NCBI GenBank assembly: GCA_027924585.1
Contig: BSBM01000232.1
Coordinates: forward strand, 26,199,501 to 26,263,500
DNA from: Larix kaempferi
Taxonomy: Eukaryota; Streptophyta; Pinopsida; Pinales; Pinaceae
Length of the DNA: 64,000 nt
Reading direction: 5' to 3'
In this document: one piece after another, positions 43,691-55,380 of the stretch
How positions within the stretch are numbered: position 1 is the stretch's first letter
How the letters are laid out: every line of letters begins with the position of its first letter
Translations under genes and position numbers: made by a program
The notes under the pieces: generated by a model
Told to the model about the DNA's origin: nothing
Seen by the model: only the letters and a program-made list of their open reading frames with translations
Database searches by the model: none

Positions 43691-44523
43691 AACGGATAAG
43701 TGCAAAAAGAATGGCCAAGACATAGCACACAATAACGTCATTGGGAAAAATATCAATGATGGCTTTCCCGGAGAACCAAAAAGCATGGATGCAATTATCA
43801 AAATTAAAAAAAGAACATCAAATGACACAAAAAACAAAAGCTAACGAGCATAGAAAAAAAAACTTGTGCACTTTCATGAACCTCGTTTACAAAGTAAACA
43901 GGATATCCAATTTTGCAGTGTTGACGATATATCCCAAAACTTGCAATATCCCGAAACTTGCATTCTTTGAAACAATAAATACGTAGACAAAGAATACATG
44001 CCCATCAAGGGAAACAAGAGTATGAAAAAACAAAGAAAACAATTGTTGCATACTTGAAGCTTATTAAAGATACATCAATCCATGCATGTTTTGTATGTGA
44101 ACATTTGCAATTAAAAGAAGACATTCATGTCATTGACAATAACACCATACTGACTTTTAGATCTTTTGCAAATTTAGAAGTGACAATCATTACCCTAGAT
44201 AGTCAAATTTGCTAAATTTGCAAAAAAAAAACAATATCAACCCCTATGTTTGCATCGCCAATCTGAATTCGCCGCTATGATGCATTAGTGACTGTACCTT
44301 CTTTGAATCCTTTGGAAGAATGGTTAGTGTTGCCAAGAACAACTTTCGCACAAATAAGACAACTTGGTTACAAAAGAGCTCAACTTGGCCTAACTGGAAC
44401 AATTATTAATCTCCCAACAGATTTGGATATAGTACAAAAAGCATTACCTAGAAGTCTAGTTGATTCTATGACAGTTGCAGTCATGTTGAAACGGAAATTG
44501 GAATACAAGAATGCCCACCTATA
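43690..44523 (+). pseudogene. Helitron protein N-terminal region (helicase-type element)
   Basis: 43741-43860 codes for ENQKAWMQLSKLKKEHQM and KANEHRKK. Frames to 44280 carry broken Cys-rich sequence. 44288-44524 reads NPLEEWLVLPRTTFAQIRQLG, GLTGTIINLPTD and MLKRKLEYKN, the segment that precedes the Rep/helicase part in plant Helitron proteins (DUF6570-like). The Rep HUH motif and the helicase are absent; the sequence stops where Copia C begins. Several stops. Assignment is from remembered family wording. Confidence 0.6.
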
Positions 44524-44559
44524 AGGAGATGTGTCCCAAGACATGAAGAAATAGATTAC

Positions 44560-45228
44560 ATGTCCAGGGTTTCCTATTCATCCGCAGTTGGTAGCTTGAT
44601 GTATACCATGGTGTGCACAAGACCAGATATTGCATACGCAGTAGGAGTTGTGAGCATGTATATGAACAATCCAGGTAAAGAACATTGGAAGGTAATACAA
44701 TGGATTCTTAGGTATTTGAGAGGTACTACCATTCATGCATTATGTTTTGGAGGTTCAGACACTGATATACATAGATATGTTGATGCAGATATGGAAGGTG
44801 ATAAAGATAACAGGAGTAGCACCACAGGGTTTGTCTTTACTGTAGGTGGAACGACAATAAGTTGGATTTCGAAACTACAAAATGTTGTTGCACTTTCAAC
44901 AACGAAAGCAGAGTATGTTGTTGCTAAAGAGGCTAGTAAATAGATGATTTGGTTACAGAGGTTCATTGAGGAATTGGGTAAGAAGCAGGGGAATAGCATG
45001 TTGTACAGTGACAGCCAGAGTGCCATTCATCTTGCAACGAACTCAACCTTCCATTCTAAGACTAAACATATACAACTCAAGCACCATTTCATACGGTTTG
45101 TTCTGGAAGATGAATTGTTGAAGTTGGAAAAGATACACACTAGCCAGAATCCTTCCAACATGTTGACAAAGGTAGTAACCACAGAGAAACTGAGTTCCTG
45201 CTCGGTTTTAATTGCCATTCAAGCATGA
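44560..45228 (+). pseudogene. Copia C RNase H region
   Basis: Reads CTRPDIAYAVGVVSMYMNNPG, GYVDAD-like HRYVDADMEGD, VALSTTKAEYVVA and LYSDSQSAIHLATNS, the RNase H core with its Asp/Glu residues, ending near TEKLSSC. One TAG (44941-44943) stands where Copia B has GAG. Better preserved than the B copy: CAG codons at 44956 and 45016 are TAG in B. Confidence 0.85.
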
Positions 45229-45326
45229 GGGTGGAGATGAGAAATTTTCTAGATCCAAGGTTCAGAGCATAGTCCAGCGAGTGCAGTAATGGTGAAGTTG
45301 CTGTGATAAGTCTCCAAGTGGGAGAT

Positions 45327-45866
45327 TGTTGGTTGTGGAGCCCGATCTTCCTTATTCAAAGGTCGTGTTTTAGTCGTGTCTGGATCCCAGTCCATGACGG
45401 GGGGGCTCTCCCCCCCAAAATAGTTGTCGTTCAGCGGCAGTGCCCTCGTATCAAAAATTTCGGAAAAAATGCTTTGTAAAATGTTGTAATTTCATAGTGA
45501 TGACTTGGTCAATAATGGGTGATATATGGGCCGGTGGTATTGGGTGTTCCATGTTATTTTCCCATGGTATTCGCTCTTTAAAAGGAATGCATTGCAATAT
45601 GGCTGGGTATTGTAGCATTGTAAATATCTTTATGATTGTGTAAGAGAGACTGTGAGAGAGTGAAGAGGAAATTGCAGCGGATGTGTTGTAGGTTGTATCC
45701 CTTCATTTGTTGGATGGTATAATATTAAGGACTGACAATTTCTGTGTGGACGTAGCCCATCTTGGGTGAACCACGTTATATTGGTGTCTCTCATATAATG
45801 TGTTTTATGTGATTTATATTTGCATCTTGTTTGTTATTATTGTTCTGCGATCTTTTTTTTCTAACA
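45327..45866 (+). repeat. 3' LTR of Copia C (540 bp)
   Basis: TGTTGGTTGTGGAGCC start, CTAACA end, preceded by the polypurine tract AAGTGGGAGAT (45316-45326). A GC run GGGGGGGCTCTCCCCCCC (about 45400-45417) replaces the equivalent part of the Copia B 5' LTR and can form a hairpin. Confidence 0.85.
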
Positions 45867-46877
45867 CATTTTTTTTTTCCATTTGAGTTATTGTGTTTTT
45901 AGGTCTTGGGGGTATTTTATCATGGATTCTTGGCTTGAGAATCAAGAAATTGCCTATAGGAAAGATTGTGTGTTTTTATAGAAGGCTTAATTTCTTCCAT
46001 TTTTTTTGTTTCAATCTAAACGAATGAAGTCCATAGAGAAGGAAAGACAATTTTATTGTTCATTCATAGTCCACAGTGGGTTGTAATGTTGTACTGCTAT
46101 GTACAACAATTTCATTGGATTCAAATATTTTTGAATCATCTGAAGGAAATACATTATACTGAGCCTTACAGGCTATTTTTGTAATTATTTTAGAGTCCAA
46201 GGACATAAGAAAGAAGTTGTGAAAGATATTTAGATTTTGTTTGTAAATCCCATTCATTTCTTGACTTGGGCCGCTTAAATCCCATTTGTTTCTTGATTTG
46301 GGATGCTTAACATATTAATGGATTTTGATTATGGTCATGTCCTAAATACTAGACCATGTTTTTTGCATGACCTTTAATCCTACTTTTACTGTGAAAATTG
46401 TAATATTTCAAACATGTTGTTAGCGGTATTATGATATTTTATAAGTCCTTTCCTAGTGGGCTAATTTTTGTAGCTGTAGTTTTTGGATAATAATGTTGTA
46501 TAAATAGTACAAATAACTAGATCTACTTAATGAAATGCCAATCAAAGTACCACCAAAGGAATAGGTATTTTAAAGTAAGTAATGCAATACCGATCTCATT
46601 TATAAAGAAATCGACTCTCCTTATCTATTCTAACGATGGGATTCTTACTTAATCATCATCTATTCCCCTCAAAGTAATGGAAACACCCATTGTAAATCAA
46701 CCTCCCACTAATGCGAATTATCCAACCAAGAACCATGCAAGCAGTTTTATATCATAGCATAGTCTCAGAGAGAGAATCCGAATCATACAATGTTAAATTT
46801 GGCCTCCCCTCTTCCTCTGATTCCCAGATTACATATATATAGAATATTACGTTCCTTACTCTAAGAGGCGACCTCTA
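45867..46877. other. Unassigned spacer
   Basis: AT-rich sequence with a poly-T run near 45870. No gene or repeat supported. Confidence 0.4.
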
Positions 46878-47030
46878 AACAATCCCTATATTCATTCTCC
46901 CCACTACTACTTTCTTCTTAAATAACGACACAATCCCTATATTCATTCTCCCCACTACTACTTTCTTCTTAAATAACGACACAATCCCTATATTCATTCT
47001 CCCACTACTACTTTCTTCTTAAATATTGAC
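46878..47030. repeat. 51-bp minisatellite, three copies
   Basis: AATCCCTATATTCATTCTCC starts at 46881, 46932 and 46983, the units almost identical and ending CTTCTTAAATAACGACAC. Confidence 0.9.
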
Positions 47031-47990
47031 AGGCATTGTCATCCCTAATTCTCCCCAGATTATATATCCTTCCTTGCTATATTACTGAATATTTATTTCC
47101 TTTCTATATTTAATAGATCCCCATCTTCATTTATTATCTCTCTTCTGTATTTTTATTATTATTAACAGGGGATAAGGGGATCCGTTGACCATGATCATGA
47201 ACTTGATACGACATGAGTCTCGATGAAAACATGTGGGATACATGAGACGCTGGTGTTGAGAGCTCTGGTTTTTAATATAGGTGTTTCCTTTCATCGGGAT
47301 GGTATACCTCCACATGGGGTGCAACTCGATCCGGGAGTGGACCCATCCTCATTTTATTTGTATGTGCACAATCACTTCATGATTATATTTTAGTTCGATT
47401 TCAATTAAAAATAGGTTTTGTTTAAGATATATATATATATATATATATAAAAAGAAAATGCATATGCCTTTTAGAACTTTAAAATAAATCTCGTTTTTTA
47501 TAGTCACGGGTAGCTCATTGTGAGCCTGTTTTGGTTCCAAGCATCATTATAAAGGTAAGATTGGATCTGGTGTGAGGATCGTTTCACCTCCGATGTTCAA
47601 AGTCTCTTGCTTGTGAATACAAAATAGAAACGACGAGCATAGTATGACACTAATTTCCCTGCAACAGGCGCTAAAATTGCCACCAACTTCGGTGCAGATG
47701 AACTATTTTCTAGAGAGCTCTCTTTGCAGGCAACTCTCTACAATAAACACTCATAGACAGACAAGCTGAACACTTTTTCCATATAACACATTGAAAGAAT
47801 GCATGACAAAGAATGCACTTGTCCATCTGACCTTTCATAACATCGCTTCGGTGTCATCTCTTGTGTTCCTAGCTTATGCTTTCCTTCTGTTCCTTTCTTG
47901 AAGCAATTCAACTGGTCCTTTCTTGAAGCTATTCAACTGGTTAAACTACAATTGGTGTAGCACATTCTTCTCTATCATGCTAAGGAAGCC
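47031..47990. other. Unassigned spacer with (AT)n tract
   Basis: (AT)n at about 47426-47449. A short duplication (TTTCTTGAAGC(A/T)ATTCAACTGGT) at 47893-47942. Nothing coding recognised. Confidence 0.4.
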
Positions 47991-48092
47991 AGTCCTCATG
48001 CTCTACACAGAAACAACAAACAGCCAGTCCTCATACTCTACACAGAAACAACACACGGAAGCAAGTCCTCATACTCTACACAGAAACAACAA
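47991..48092. repeat. Short minisatellite, three copies
   Basis: AGTCCTCAT(A/G)CTCTACACAG and AAACAACA start at 47991, 48025 and 48064, with spacing of 34 and 39 bp. Confidence 0.8.
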
Positions 48093-49048
48093 GCATACAG
48101 ATCTGTAGTTTTCTGTACGCCATCGCAGACAAGCAGGTAAGTGAGGAACTTTATGGAAAATCGACGTTCTTTATTTCGAATCATAAGCTAATAGTTTTTT
48201 GATTATGATCATTTAGTTCATCTACTAAATTAATCCCTGAAGGCAGCTTATGGTAAGGGAAAGATAGATCCACCGGACGCATCGTCTCGCATTCCTCTAA
48301 CTAACTAGAAAGGCATGAGTTACATAGTGATACCATTTATTGACAACAATACTATTGCGAATGGTGATGAACCGGTTGTTGTTGGTCAAACTCACATAAA
48401 TGACATTTAAGCTGAAAGGGAAACAGAGTGGTTGTCAAGCCAACAACCGAGAAAACAGAGTGGACGGTGCATCCTTCGTTGAAAAAGAATGAAAGCCAAT
48501 TAATAAGTTAGCCTGGCAAAACGTGTAGATGTGGGCTTCTGCATCTATAACTAGAAGGCGGACTTCTGCATTTGGTGATAAGCGAGACAGAAGAAAAAGC
48601 CTGTGCGCTGTTTTTTTTCTGTCCTGATCTGTGTGCTGTGAATTTTGTAAACATTCTGTAAAATTTTTCCCTTTCAGAAAATGATCTGCAGCAGCCCGGA
48701 GACGTAGGCTAAATTAAGCCGAACTCCTTTATCAATTTTTGTGTCTCTTGTTATTCCGTTTTTTTTTCTTTTCGTTCTCACAAATCTGGTTTCAAAGGGA
48801 ATCTGTGTAATTCCCCAACAGTTGTGACCAGAGCGCTTGTGACCATAGCAAATACCAAGTTCAGCAACAAGCAACAATGCTCGTTTTCCTCATTTCAACA
48901 TAAAAAGCACCCTCTTGTCTCCCTCATCTCAACATCAAAAACACCCCCCTCAGATTGATGTATATGGCAGTAGTTATAGCAACAGTAATTAACGAAGGCA
49001 ACATGGAGCAATGAGGCGGTGAGGTGGTGCAAATATGAAAAGCTAAAA
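48093..49048. other. Unassigned spacer
   Basis: Contains a short tandem pair (CCTCAT(T/C)TCAACATAAAAAGCACCC-like, 48888-48945). No gene recognised. Confidence 0.4.
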
Positions 49049-49155
49049 GCTGATTAGATAGGTGAGTCTGAGGCGCTGCAAATCGTGAAACGTGGAGGCA
49101 CAGCTGATCAGATAGGTGAGTCCGAGGCGGTGCAGGTTGTGCAACCTGGACGCGG
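49049..49155. repeat. 54-bp tandem pair
   Basis: GCTGATTAGATAGGTGAGTC at 49049 and GCTGATCAGATAGGTGAGTC at 49103. Confidence 0.8.
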
Positions 49156-49262
49156 TGCATATAGGGTATGGAGTTAATTAGATGCTTGGTGTGGATACTG
49201 AAGATTCTATGGTCATCCCTAGAATAAGCGATCAAGTGAAGAATGAAAGAAAAAACTTTGGA

Positions 49263-49430
49263 GGCCAGAGGTCACTTGACAAGCAGTTTCTAGGTCAGAG
49301 GTCGCATGTTCAATTCCTAAGCTTGTGGGTCAGGTTCTCCATTGGGGTAGTTGATTCGTTGAGGTAATTGGTACCGCATGGTGAGGACCCTTTGGGTGGT
49401 TGGGCTTCTTGGTTGTCTTCGGTGAAAAAA
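49263..49430 (+). mobile_element. tRNA-derived SINE with target duplication
   Basis: GTCGCATGTTCAATTCCT (about 49301) is a good B box, and an A-rich tail lies at 49425-49446. The stretch AAAGAAAAAA-CTTTGGA occurs at both edges (49245-49262 and about 49431-49451), as expected for a long target duplication joined to the A tail. Confidence 0.6.
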
Positions 49431-49683
49431 AAAGAAAAAAAAAACTTTGGAACATAGTTGTGATGCATTTAGGGGCATGGTTAGTGGCGGCATCATATGT
49501 TGTACTTTGTCAAAATTTGTCACAAAAATTAATGCATGACAATAATTATGTTTTTTGGCATCATCGTCATGTTTTAAGTTATAATTTGCCCCACAAGTTT
49601 GATGGAGCATGTGGATAAAATGTTGTTGCATCATTAATGTGTGCATTATGTTGTTAGCATTGTACATTGTATTGATAATAACT

Positions 49684-49935
49684 TTATATTAGCCTGGTTG
49701 ACCTGTTTGAGTGGTTGAGTACTTTGAGATTTATCTAGAATGTATCGAGTTCAATCCTTCAGGTTGTCTGTGTTTGTTGCACACCTTCAATCCCTCAGGT
49801 TGTCTGCCTTTGTTTCACACCTCACTAGATTTCTTTGTTGAGTTAGGGTAGTAATCAACATTGGCGAGTTTACATTGGGTACTATCCATGATATGTGGCA
49901 AAGTGATCAAGGGTTTCCATGAGAGTTTTTTTTAT
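49684..49935 (+). mobile_element. Probable tRNA-derived SINE
   Basis: TTGACCTGTTTGAGTGG (A-box-like) and TCGAGTTCAATCC (B box) lie about 45 bp apart at 49694-49760, and a T-rich end GAGTTTTTTTTAT lies near 49922. No target duplication was identified. Confidence 0.45.
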
Positions 49936-50049
49936 AGAAAAAAGATAATGACTTCACATTGTTTTTTACATTAACGACTTTGCATTGTTTTTTACATTAT
50001 TTTTACTCTTTGACGTAAAATGAAATTAATAATTAATTAATAAACGATA

Positions 50050-50300
50050 TTAATGCACAATAGTCACTAAGGTTTGTAAATGGGGTAGCAACCTAAGTTG
50101 ATTTAACTATGGGAAAAGCTCCATGGTTAAGTGTGTTTGATCTAGGGGTATTGGATGGGTGACCGACCAACTCGAGAAGCCCTATTTATTGGGTGAAAGC
50201 CTTAGATGTGATGGTTGAGCCAAATCATGTGATTCATTTTGCTAGTTTCAGCCTCACCTCTTCACACTCATGAGCATCACCTGATACAATTAGTTTGAAT
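50050..50300 (+). repeat. 5S-rRNA-derived repeat, copy 1 (Cassandra-type LTR or 5S SINE)
   Basis: 50108-50188 contains GGTTAAGTGTGTTTGAT, then TATTGGATGGGTGACC and GAGAAGCCCT, matching in order and spacing the internal A box and C box of plant 5S rRNA (GTTAAGCGTGCTTG, then GGATGGGTGACC). Cassandra TRIM retrotransposons carry such a 5S segment in their LTRs. A second copy of the preceding 45 bp stands at 50485-50530. Confidence 0.6.
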
Positions 50301-50484
50301 TAGACTATTCACAATCATGAGAAAAATGGTTTAGGTGTGACTAATGCTCATGGATTTGGGTCATGGATTGATGACTTACTTGACGAACATAATCCCCACA
50401 ATGAAATCTCTTATGTTGGACTATGAAAGCTCCTAGCTGCTTACATAAAAAGATTCAAGGGAGCTCTAATTGAATAGTTCATAG

Positions 50485-50533
50485 GGCACAATACTTGCTA
50501 AGGTTTTGCAAATGGGGTAGCAATTGAAACTGT
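50485..50533 (+). repeat. 5S-derived repeat, copy 2, left part (cut by Copia A)
   Basis: GCACAATACTTGCTAAGG and GCAAATGGGGTAGCAA parallel 50053-50093. The homology resumes on the other side of Copia A at 60309, with a 5S-like segment there. Confidence 0.5.
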
Positions 50534-50867
50534 TGATGCCTAGTTTTTAGGCGTGAATTGGACACTTTGTGCTGTTGTTTGTATTGAGAGAAGAGAAGAG
50601 AAATGTAGGTGGATTTGTTGTGAGCTACTGTAGGCACTGTTTTTTAAAGAAAACAAAGGATACTTTGTTTTTTTCTTCTCTTTGAAATAAAGTTGTAACT
50701 GTGTTTTGTTTTTTTAGAAGAAGATCGATTTTTAGTGCTGTGTGATATCAAAGTTCTGGTTAATCTTATTTTGACGCAATCATTTTTATATTTTGAACTT
50801 CTGGATCTGTATTTTTTGGGGTGCGTGACTACAGTGAACACTAAAGTCCTTTTATTCAAATTCATCA
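50534..50867 (+). repeat. 5' LTR of Copia A (334 bp)
   Basis: Begins TGATGCCTAG, ends CATTCATCA-like; matches 59980-60308 closely. Confidence 0.9.
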
Positions 50868-50869
50868 TT

Positions 50870-50881
50870 TGGTATCAGAGC
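50870..50881 (+). other. Primer-binding site of Copia A
   Basis: TGGTATCAGAGC two bases after the LTR, an exact initiator-tRNA-Met type site. Confidence 0.9.
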
Positions 50882-50922
50882 ATTGGTTTGTGGTTGATTG
50901 CAGCTTCAAGGAGAAGGATACA

Positions 50923-51871
50923 ATGGCCTAAAATAATAGTTCAGTCCAATATCAAATTCCTCTTTTATGTGGAGAAAAATATGAGTATTGGAGTGTTAAG
51001 ATGAGAACTTTGCTCATTTCTCAATATTTATGGATGCTTGCTTTTGTAGGTTACACAGAGCCAGCTGATCAAGCCTCCTATAATGCGCTATCTGCTGATC
51101 AAAAGACAGAGTTGAAAGAGAACATAAAAAAGGATGCCAAAGCTCTATTTATTCTTCAAACAGGAGTTGACATTACAATATTTCCAAATATTGCAGAATG
51201 TAAAAGGTCTCATGATGCTTGGGAAAGCTTGGAAAAATCCTACAAGGGATCTGTCAAGGTAAAAGTTGTCAAACTCCAAATGCTTAGAAGATATCTTGAG
51301 TCTCTGTTTATGAAAGAAAATGAAAGTGTTGAATTATTTATTACTAGAGTACAAAATATTGTGAATACTATTCATGCTTATGATGAATCACTTGAAGATA
51401 GGAGGATTGTTGAAAAGGTTTTAAGAAGTCTTCCTAAAAAGTTTGATCTCGTCACTATTGCCATAGAAGAATCAAGGGATTTATCTCAGCTAACTCTTGC
51501 TGATCTGTTTGGAAGTCGACAAGTTAATGAAGACAGGTTGAAAAAGAACGAGGAAGCTCTTGATCAAGCTTTCCAAATTAAGTTGAAGGTTGATGAGGAG
51601 AAGAATCAGACTTTCACTGCCATGAATGATTCTTCTATTTCTTATTTATCATCATATAGACTCAAGTAGAGGCCGTGGAAGAGGAAGAAGAAACCATCCT
51701 GGAAGAGGACACTTTCATTGCATCTATTGTGATAAATATGGACATCTTGAAAGTTATTGTTTTAAGAAGAAAAGAGACACCTCTCAAGCAAATTTTAATA
51801 AGGATGAAGGTGAGAAATCTCAAACTTTGTTTCTCACATGCAATAGTTTTGAATCCAATGGCAATTTTTAA
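50923..51871 (+). pseudogene. Copia A gag (UBN2) with zinc knuckle
   Basis: The family start is probably ATG 50923, since the usual IPLLCGEKYEYW block follows, but the third codon is TAA (50929-50931). The frame then stays open from there through 51001-51669: KTELKENIKKDAKALFILQ, SHDAWESLEKSYKG and RRIVEKVLRSLPKKFD are UBN2 gag landmarks. A frameshift near 51650 precedes the CCHC knuckle CIYCDKYGHLESYC (51719-51760). Gag would form particles and bind RNA. Two lesions only. Confidence 0.88.
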
Positions 51872-54812
51872 TGGTATTTAGACAATGGCTTCTCAAATCA
51901 CATGACTGGAAATATTTTTTTTTTTGTAAATTTAGATGAGAGTGTAAAAGGGAAAGTTAATTTTGGCAATGATAATGAAGTTGATGTAATGGGAAAAGGT
52001 ACACTTGCCATAAAAGTCATGAATGGACACATCATGTATGTACACAGCACTTTGTTTGTTACAAGTTTAAGGTATAAATTGATTAGCATAGGGCAGTTAA
52101 ACTCAAAAAACTACAAGACTATTGTTGAGGGAAAATTTTGTAAGATTTTTAGCCACAATGGTTTAGTTGCTAAAGTCCCTATGACAAAAAATAGGATGTT
52201 TTTGTTTAAACTGGAATCAAATGTAACTTGCTTGAAGGAACCAAGTGATGAGTCTTGGCTATGGCACAAAAGGTTTGGACACCTTAATTTTGGATCTCTC
52301 TCTTCCATGTAAAAGAAGAATAGGATAAGAGGTCTTTCTTCCTTTATAGATCCAGATAACAAGATATGTGAAGGCTGTGCAATTGGGAAACAACAAAGAG
52401 AAAAATTCCCTATTCATCATTTTAGAGAAGATGAGCCATTGGCCTTAGTACATGCAAATATTTGTGGACCCATGCAAGCTTTGTCTATTGGGAAGAATAG
52501 GTATTTTTTTCCTCTTAGTAGACGATTTTTCAAGAATGTCTCGGGTCTATTTCTTAAGTGAAAAGTCTCAAGTTTTTAGTTGTTTTAAAAAATTTAAAGC
52601 TCTTGTTGAAAAAGAATCATGATACTATTTGAAAGTATTGAGAACTGATAGAGGTGGAGAATTAACCTCCAATGAATTCAAGGAATTTTGTAACTCACAT
52701 GGAATCAAGAAGGAGTTAACCACAACTTATACTCCACAAAAAAATGGAATCGCATGAAGGAAAAATAGAACAATTGTAGAAATGGATAGGTGTATGTTGA
52801 AAGAAATGTCTGCAAAACATGTATTGGGCATATGCAGTACATTCAACTATATATATTCTTAATATAAGTCTTACAATGATAGTAAAAAATTCTACTCATG
52901 AAGCTTGGTTTGGTAAAAAGCCAAATGTTTTCTCATCTGAACTTTTTTGGGTCTACATGCTTTGTTCATATTCCTGTTCAATAAAGAAAAAAATTAGATG
53001 AAAAGTTAGTAAGATGTATTTTCATTGGATATTCAGAAGAAAGTAAGGCTTATAGATGTTATGATCCTCTTACTAGTAAGCTTCATGTTAGTAGAGATGT
53101 GATCTTTGATGAAGGGGGAGTTTATTTCAAGAATGAAGAAGAAAATAAAGTGATCAATCCACATGTTGAAGATTTAATCCTTAATAATAATAATCAGTAT
53201 TTGCAGCCCTCTACAGTGACAAATACAGGTTCACCTACATGAAGTTTTCCATCAAAGGATTTTACTCCGACAAGATCTCAAGAGGATATACAAGTAACAC
53301 CTCCATCTAGTCCTCCTAGAAAAACAAGAAGTTTGAAGGAAATATATGAGTCATCTAGGTATGATAATGATAATTGTTCTCTTCTTTCCTCTGCACATAT
53401 TCAACCATTCAATTTAAATGATTCTTGTATTGATGAGCCATGGATGCAAGCCATGGAGGATGAGATATCACGGATTAAAAAAAATGACACTTGGGAGTTA
53501 GTTGATCTCCCTCACGTAAAATCCACCATTGGATTAAAGTTGATTTACAAGCTAAAATTTAATATGGATGGAAGCATTTCAAAATATAAATCCCATTTGG
53601 TTGCAAAAGGATATGTGCAACAAGAAGGCATTGACTATGAGGAGACGTTTGCTCTTGTAGCAAGAATGGAAGCTGTAAGAAATTTTCTTTCCATTGCATC
53701 TCAATTAAAGTTAACAATTTATCAGATGGATGTTAAATCTCCTATCTTAAATGGATATTTAAAGAAATAAGTTTATGTTGAACAACCTCAAGGTTTCATT
53801 GTTGAAGGAAAATAAGATAAGGTTTATAGGATTAAGAAGGAACTTTATGGTCTTAAACAATTCCCTATAGCTTGGCACTCTAGAATAGATAACTATCTTC
53901 ATGATCAGGGTTTTGTTAAATGCTCTTCCGAGAGTGTTGTCTACAAAAAGGTTGTTGGATCATATTTCATTATTGTTTGCTTATATGTAGATGACTTAAT
54001 ATTTATGAGCACCTCATCCTCACTTGAGAAGGAGTTCAAAGAAGCAATGCAATCTGAATTTGAGATGTCTGATTTGGGAGAAATGCAATATTTTTTGGGA
54101 ATGCAAATCAAACAAACTGATGCAAGTATATCTATTTTCCAATCCAAATATGTGGAATACATGTTGAATAGGTTTAACATGCAAAATTGTAAACCTGTGA
54201 GCACTCCCATAGTTGTTGGGAGTAAATTGATAAAGGAAGATGAAAATCCTCTTTGTAATGCCACACTTTATAGATCTCTGGTTGGCGACCTTATGTATCT
54301 AACAACCACAAGACCAGGCATTCTGTTTGTTGTCAGTCTAGTTGCTAGATTCATGTATTAACCACATGAGTCTCATTGGCAAGCAACCAAAAGAATTCTT
54401 AGATATGTAAGTGGTACTAAATTTTTTGGATGATTTTATAATGCTACTAATAATTCCAATATTGTAGCATACATAGATGCAGATTGGGCAGGTAACTTGG
54501 ATTATCGAAAGAGTACTTTGGGATATGCTTTTTTCTTTGGAGAAAATCTTGTTTCTTGGAACAGCAAAAAGAAACCCACTGTTGCTTTATCCACAGCTGA
54601 AGCAGAATATATAGTAGCAACATCAACAAGCACACAAGCAATTTTGTTGGAAAGGCTATTTGAAGATCCGAGAATGAAAATTTGTAAACCCATCAAAATT
54701 TATTGTGACAATCAAGGTACAATCTCCATGACAAAGAATCCAGTCTTCCACAACATAATCAAACATATTGATATTCAACATCATTTCATTCGAGATCTTA
54801 TACATCAACAAT
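51872..54812 (+). pseudogene. Copia A pol up to the RNase H break
   Basis: The protease core is damaged: a TAG and DNGFSNHMTGN in place of DSGAS..HMTGN at about 51875-51910. The pre-integrase zinc region is at 52260-52410 (WHKRFGHLN, then CEGCAIGKQQ). Integrase is broken by frameshifts: HANICGP keeps no first Asp, and RTDRGGEL stands for the second. RT runs 53430-54360 with EETFALVARMEAVRN, QMDVKSPILNG, YGLKQFPIAWH and YVDD at 53984-53995. RNase H at 54470-54812 has YIDADWAG and VALSTAEAEYIVA, with IYCDNQGTISM. The gene stops at the Copia B target site and resumes at 59846. Confidence 0.88.
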
Positions 54813-54817
54813 TTCTC
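54813..54817. repeat. Left TSD of Copia B (TTCTC)
   Basis: TTCTC, repeated at 59841-59845. Confidence 0.9.
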
Positions 54818-55305
54818 TGTTGGTTGTGGAGCCTGATCTCCCAGATTCAAAGATATTATTATTCAGTCGTGTTTGTACCCCAGCTTTATATGATATGCAA
54901 AAGGACTGTACACTCACCCCATTGGGCCCCTGAAGGAAATTTTTGGGGTTGTTTTACGGGCCCATGGTTTTGGGTAACCCGTGGTATTTTCCCATGGTAT
55001 TCCCCTTTATAAGAAAGAAATTGTAATACATATAGTGTTGATGTATTAGGTATTATACATTGTAAAGATCTCTGAGATAAAAAACGAGAGATTGTGAGAC
55101 CGTGAAGAGGAAGTGCAACAGATGTGCTGCAGGTTGTATCCCTTCATTTGTTGGATGGTATAATAATAAGGACTGGCAATTTCAGTGTGGACGTAGCCTA
55201 TGTTGGGTGAACCACGATATATTGGTGTCTCTCTTGTAATATGTTTGTGTGATTGTATTTGCATCTTTTTATTGTTTATTGCTCTGCGATCTTGTTTTTC
55301 TAACA
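54818..55305 (+). repeat. 5' LTR of Copia B (488 bp)
   Basis: TGTTGGTTGTGGAGCC start, TTTCTAACA end. TATA box TTTATAAG at 55007-55014, about 60% along. Confidence 0.92.
55007..55014 (+). promoter_or_regulatory. TATA box in Copia B 5' LTR
   Basis: TTTATAAG after CCCC; conserved as CCTTTATAAGAAAG in the 3' LTR. Likely transcription start about 30 bp downstream. Confidence 0.6.
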
Positions 55306-55307
55306 AT

Positions 55308-55320
55308 TGGTATCAGAGCC
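55308..55320 (+). other. Primer-binding site of Copia B
   Basis: TGGTATCAGAGCC two bases after the LTR. Confidence 0.92.
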
Positions 55321-55380
55321 AAAGGTCTATTTGGCAAATAAACCCACAGGAAACTAGGGTTTCTGGTTCGAGTGGGAGCA

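Larger units (their letters stand above)
44524..45866 (+). mobile_element. 3' part of Copia element C (same family as Copia B)
   Basis: From GATGTGTCCCAAGACATGAAG onward the sequence parallels Copia B from about 58545 to its end: RT tail, RNase H, polypurine tract and LTR. The 5' four-fifths are missing and the cut abuts the Helitron remnant. Confidence 0.85.

Noticed and set aside
49317-49667. Minus-strand 116-codon frame near 49.5 kb
   Set aside because: It crosses the SINE and its A-rich tail; the Phe run is the complement of the A tail.
50100-50195. A functional 5S rRNA gene
   Set aside because: Only the internal promoter-like part is similar; the 5' third and the terminal stem of 5S rRNA are missing, so it is a derived repeat.
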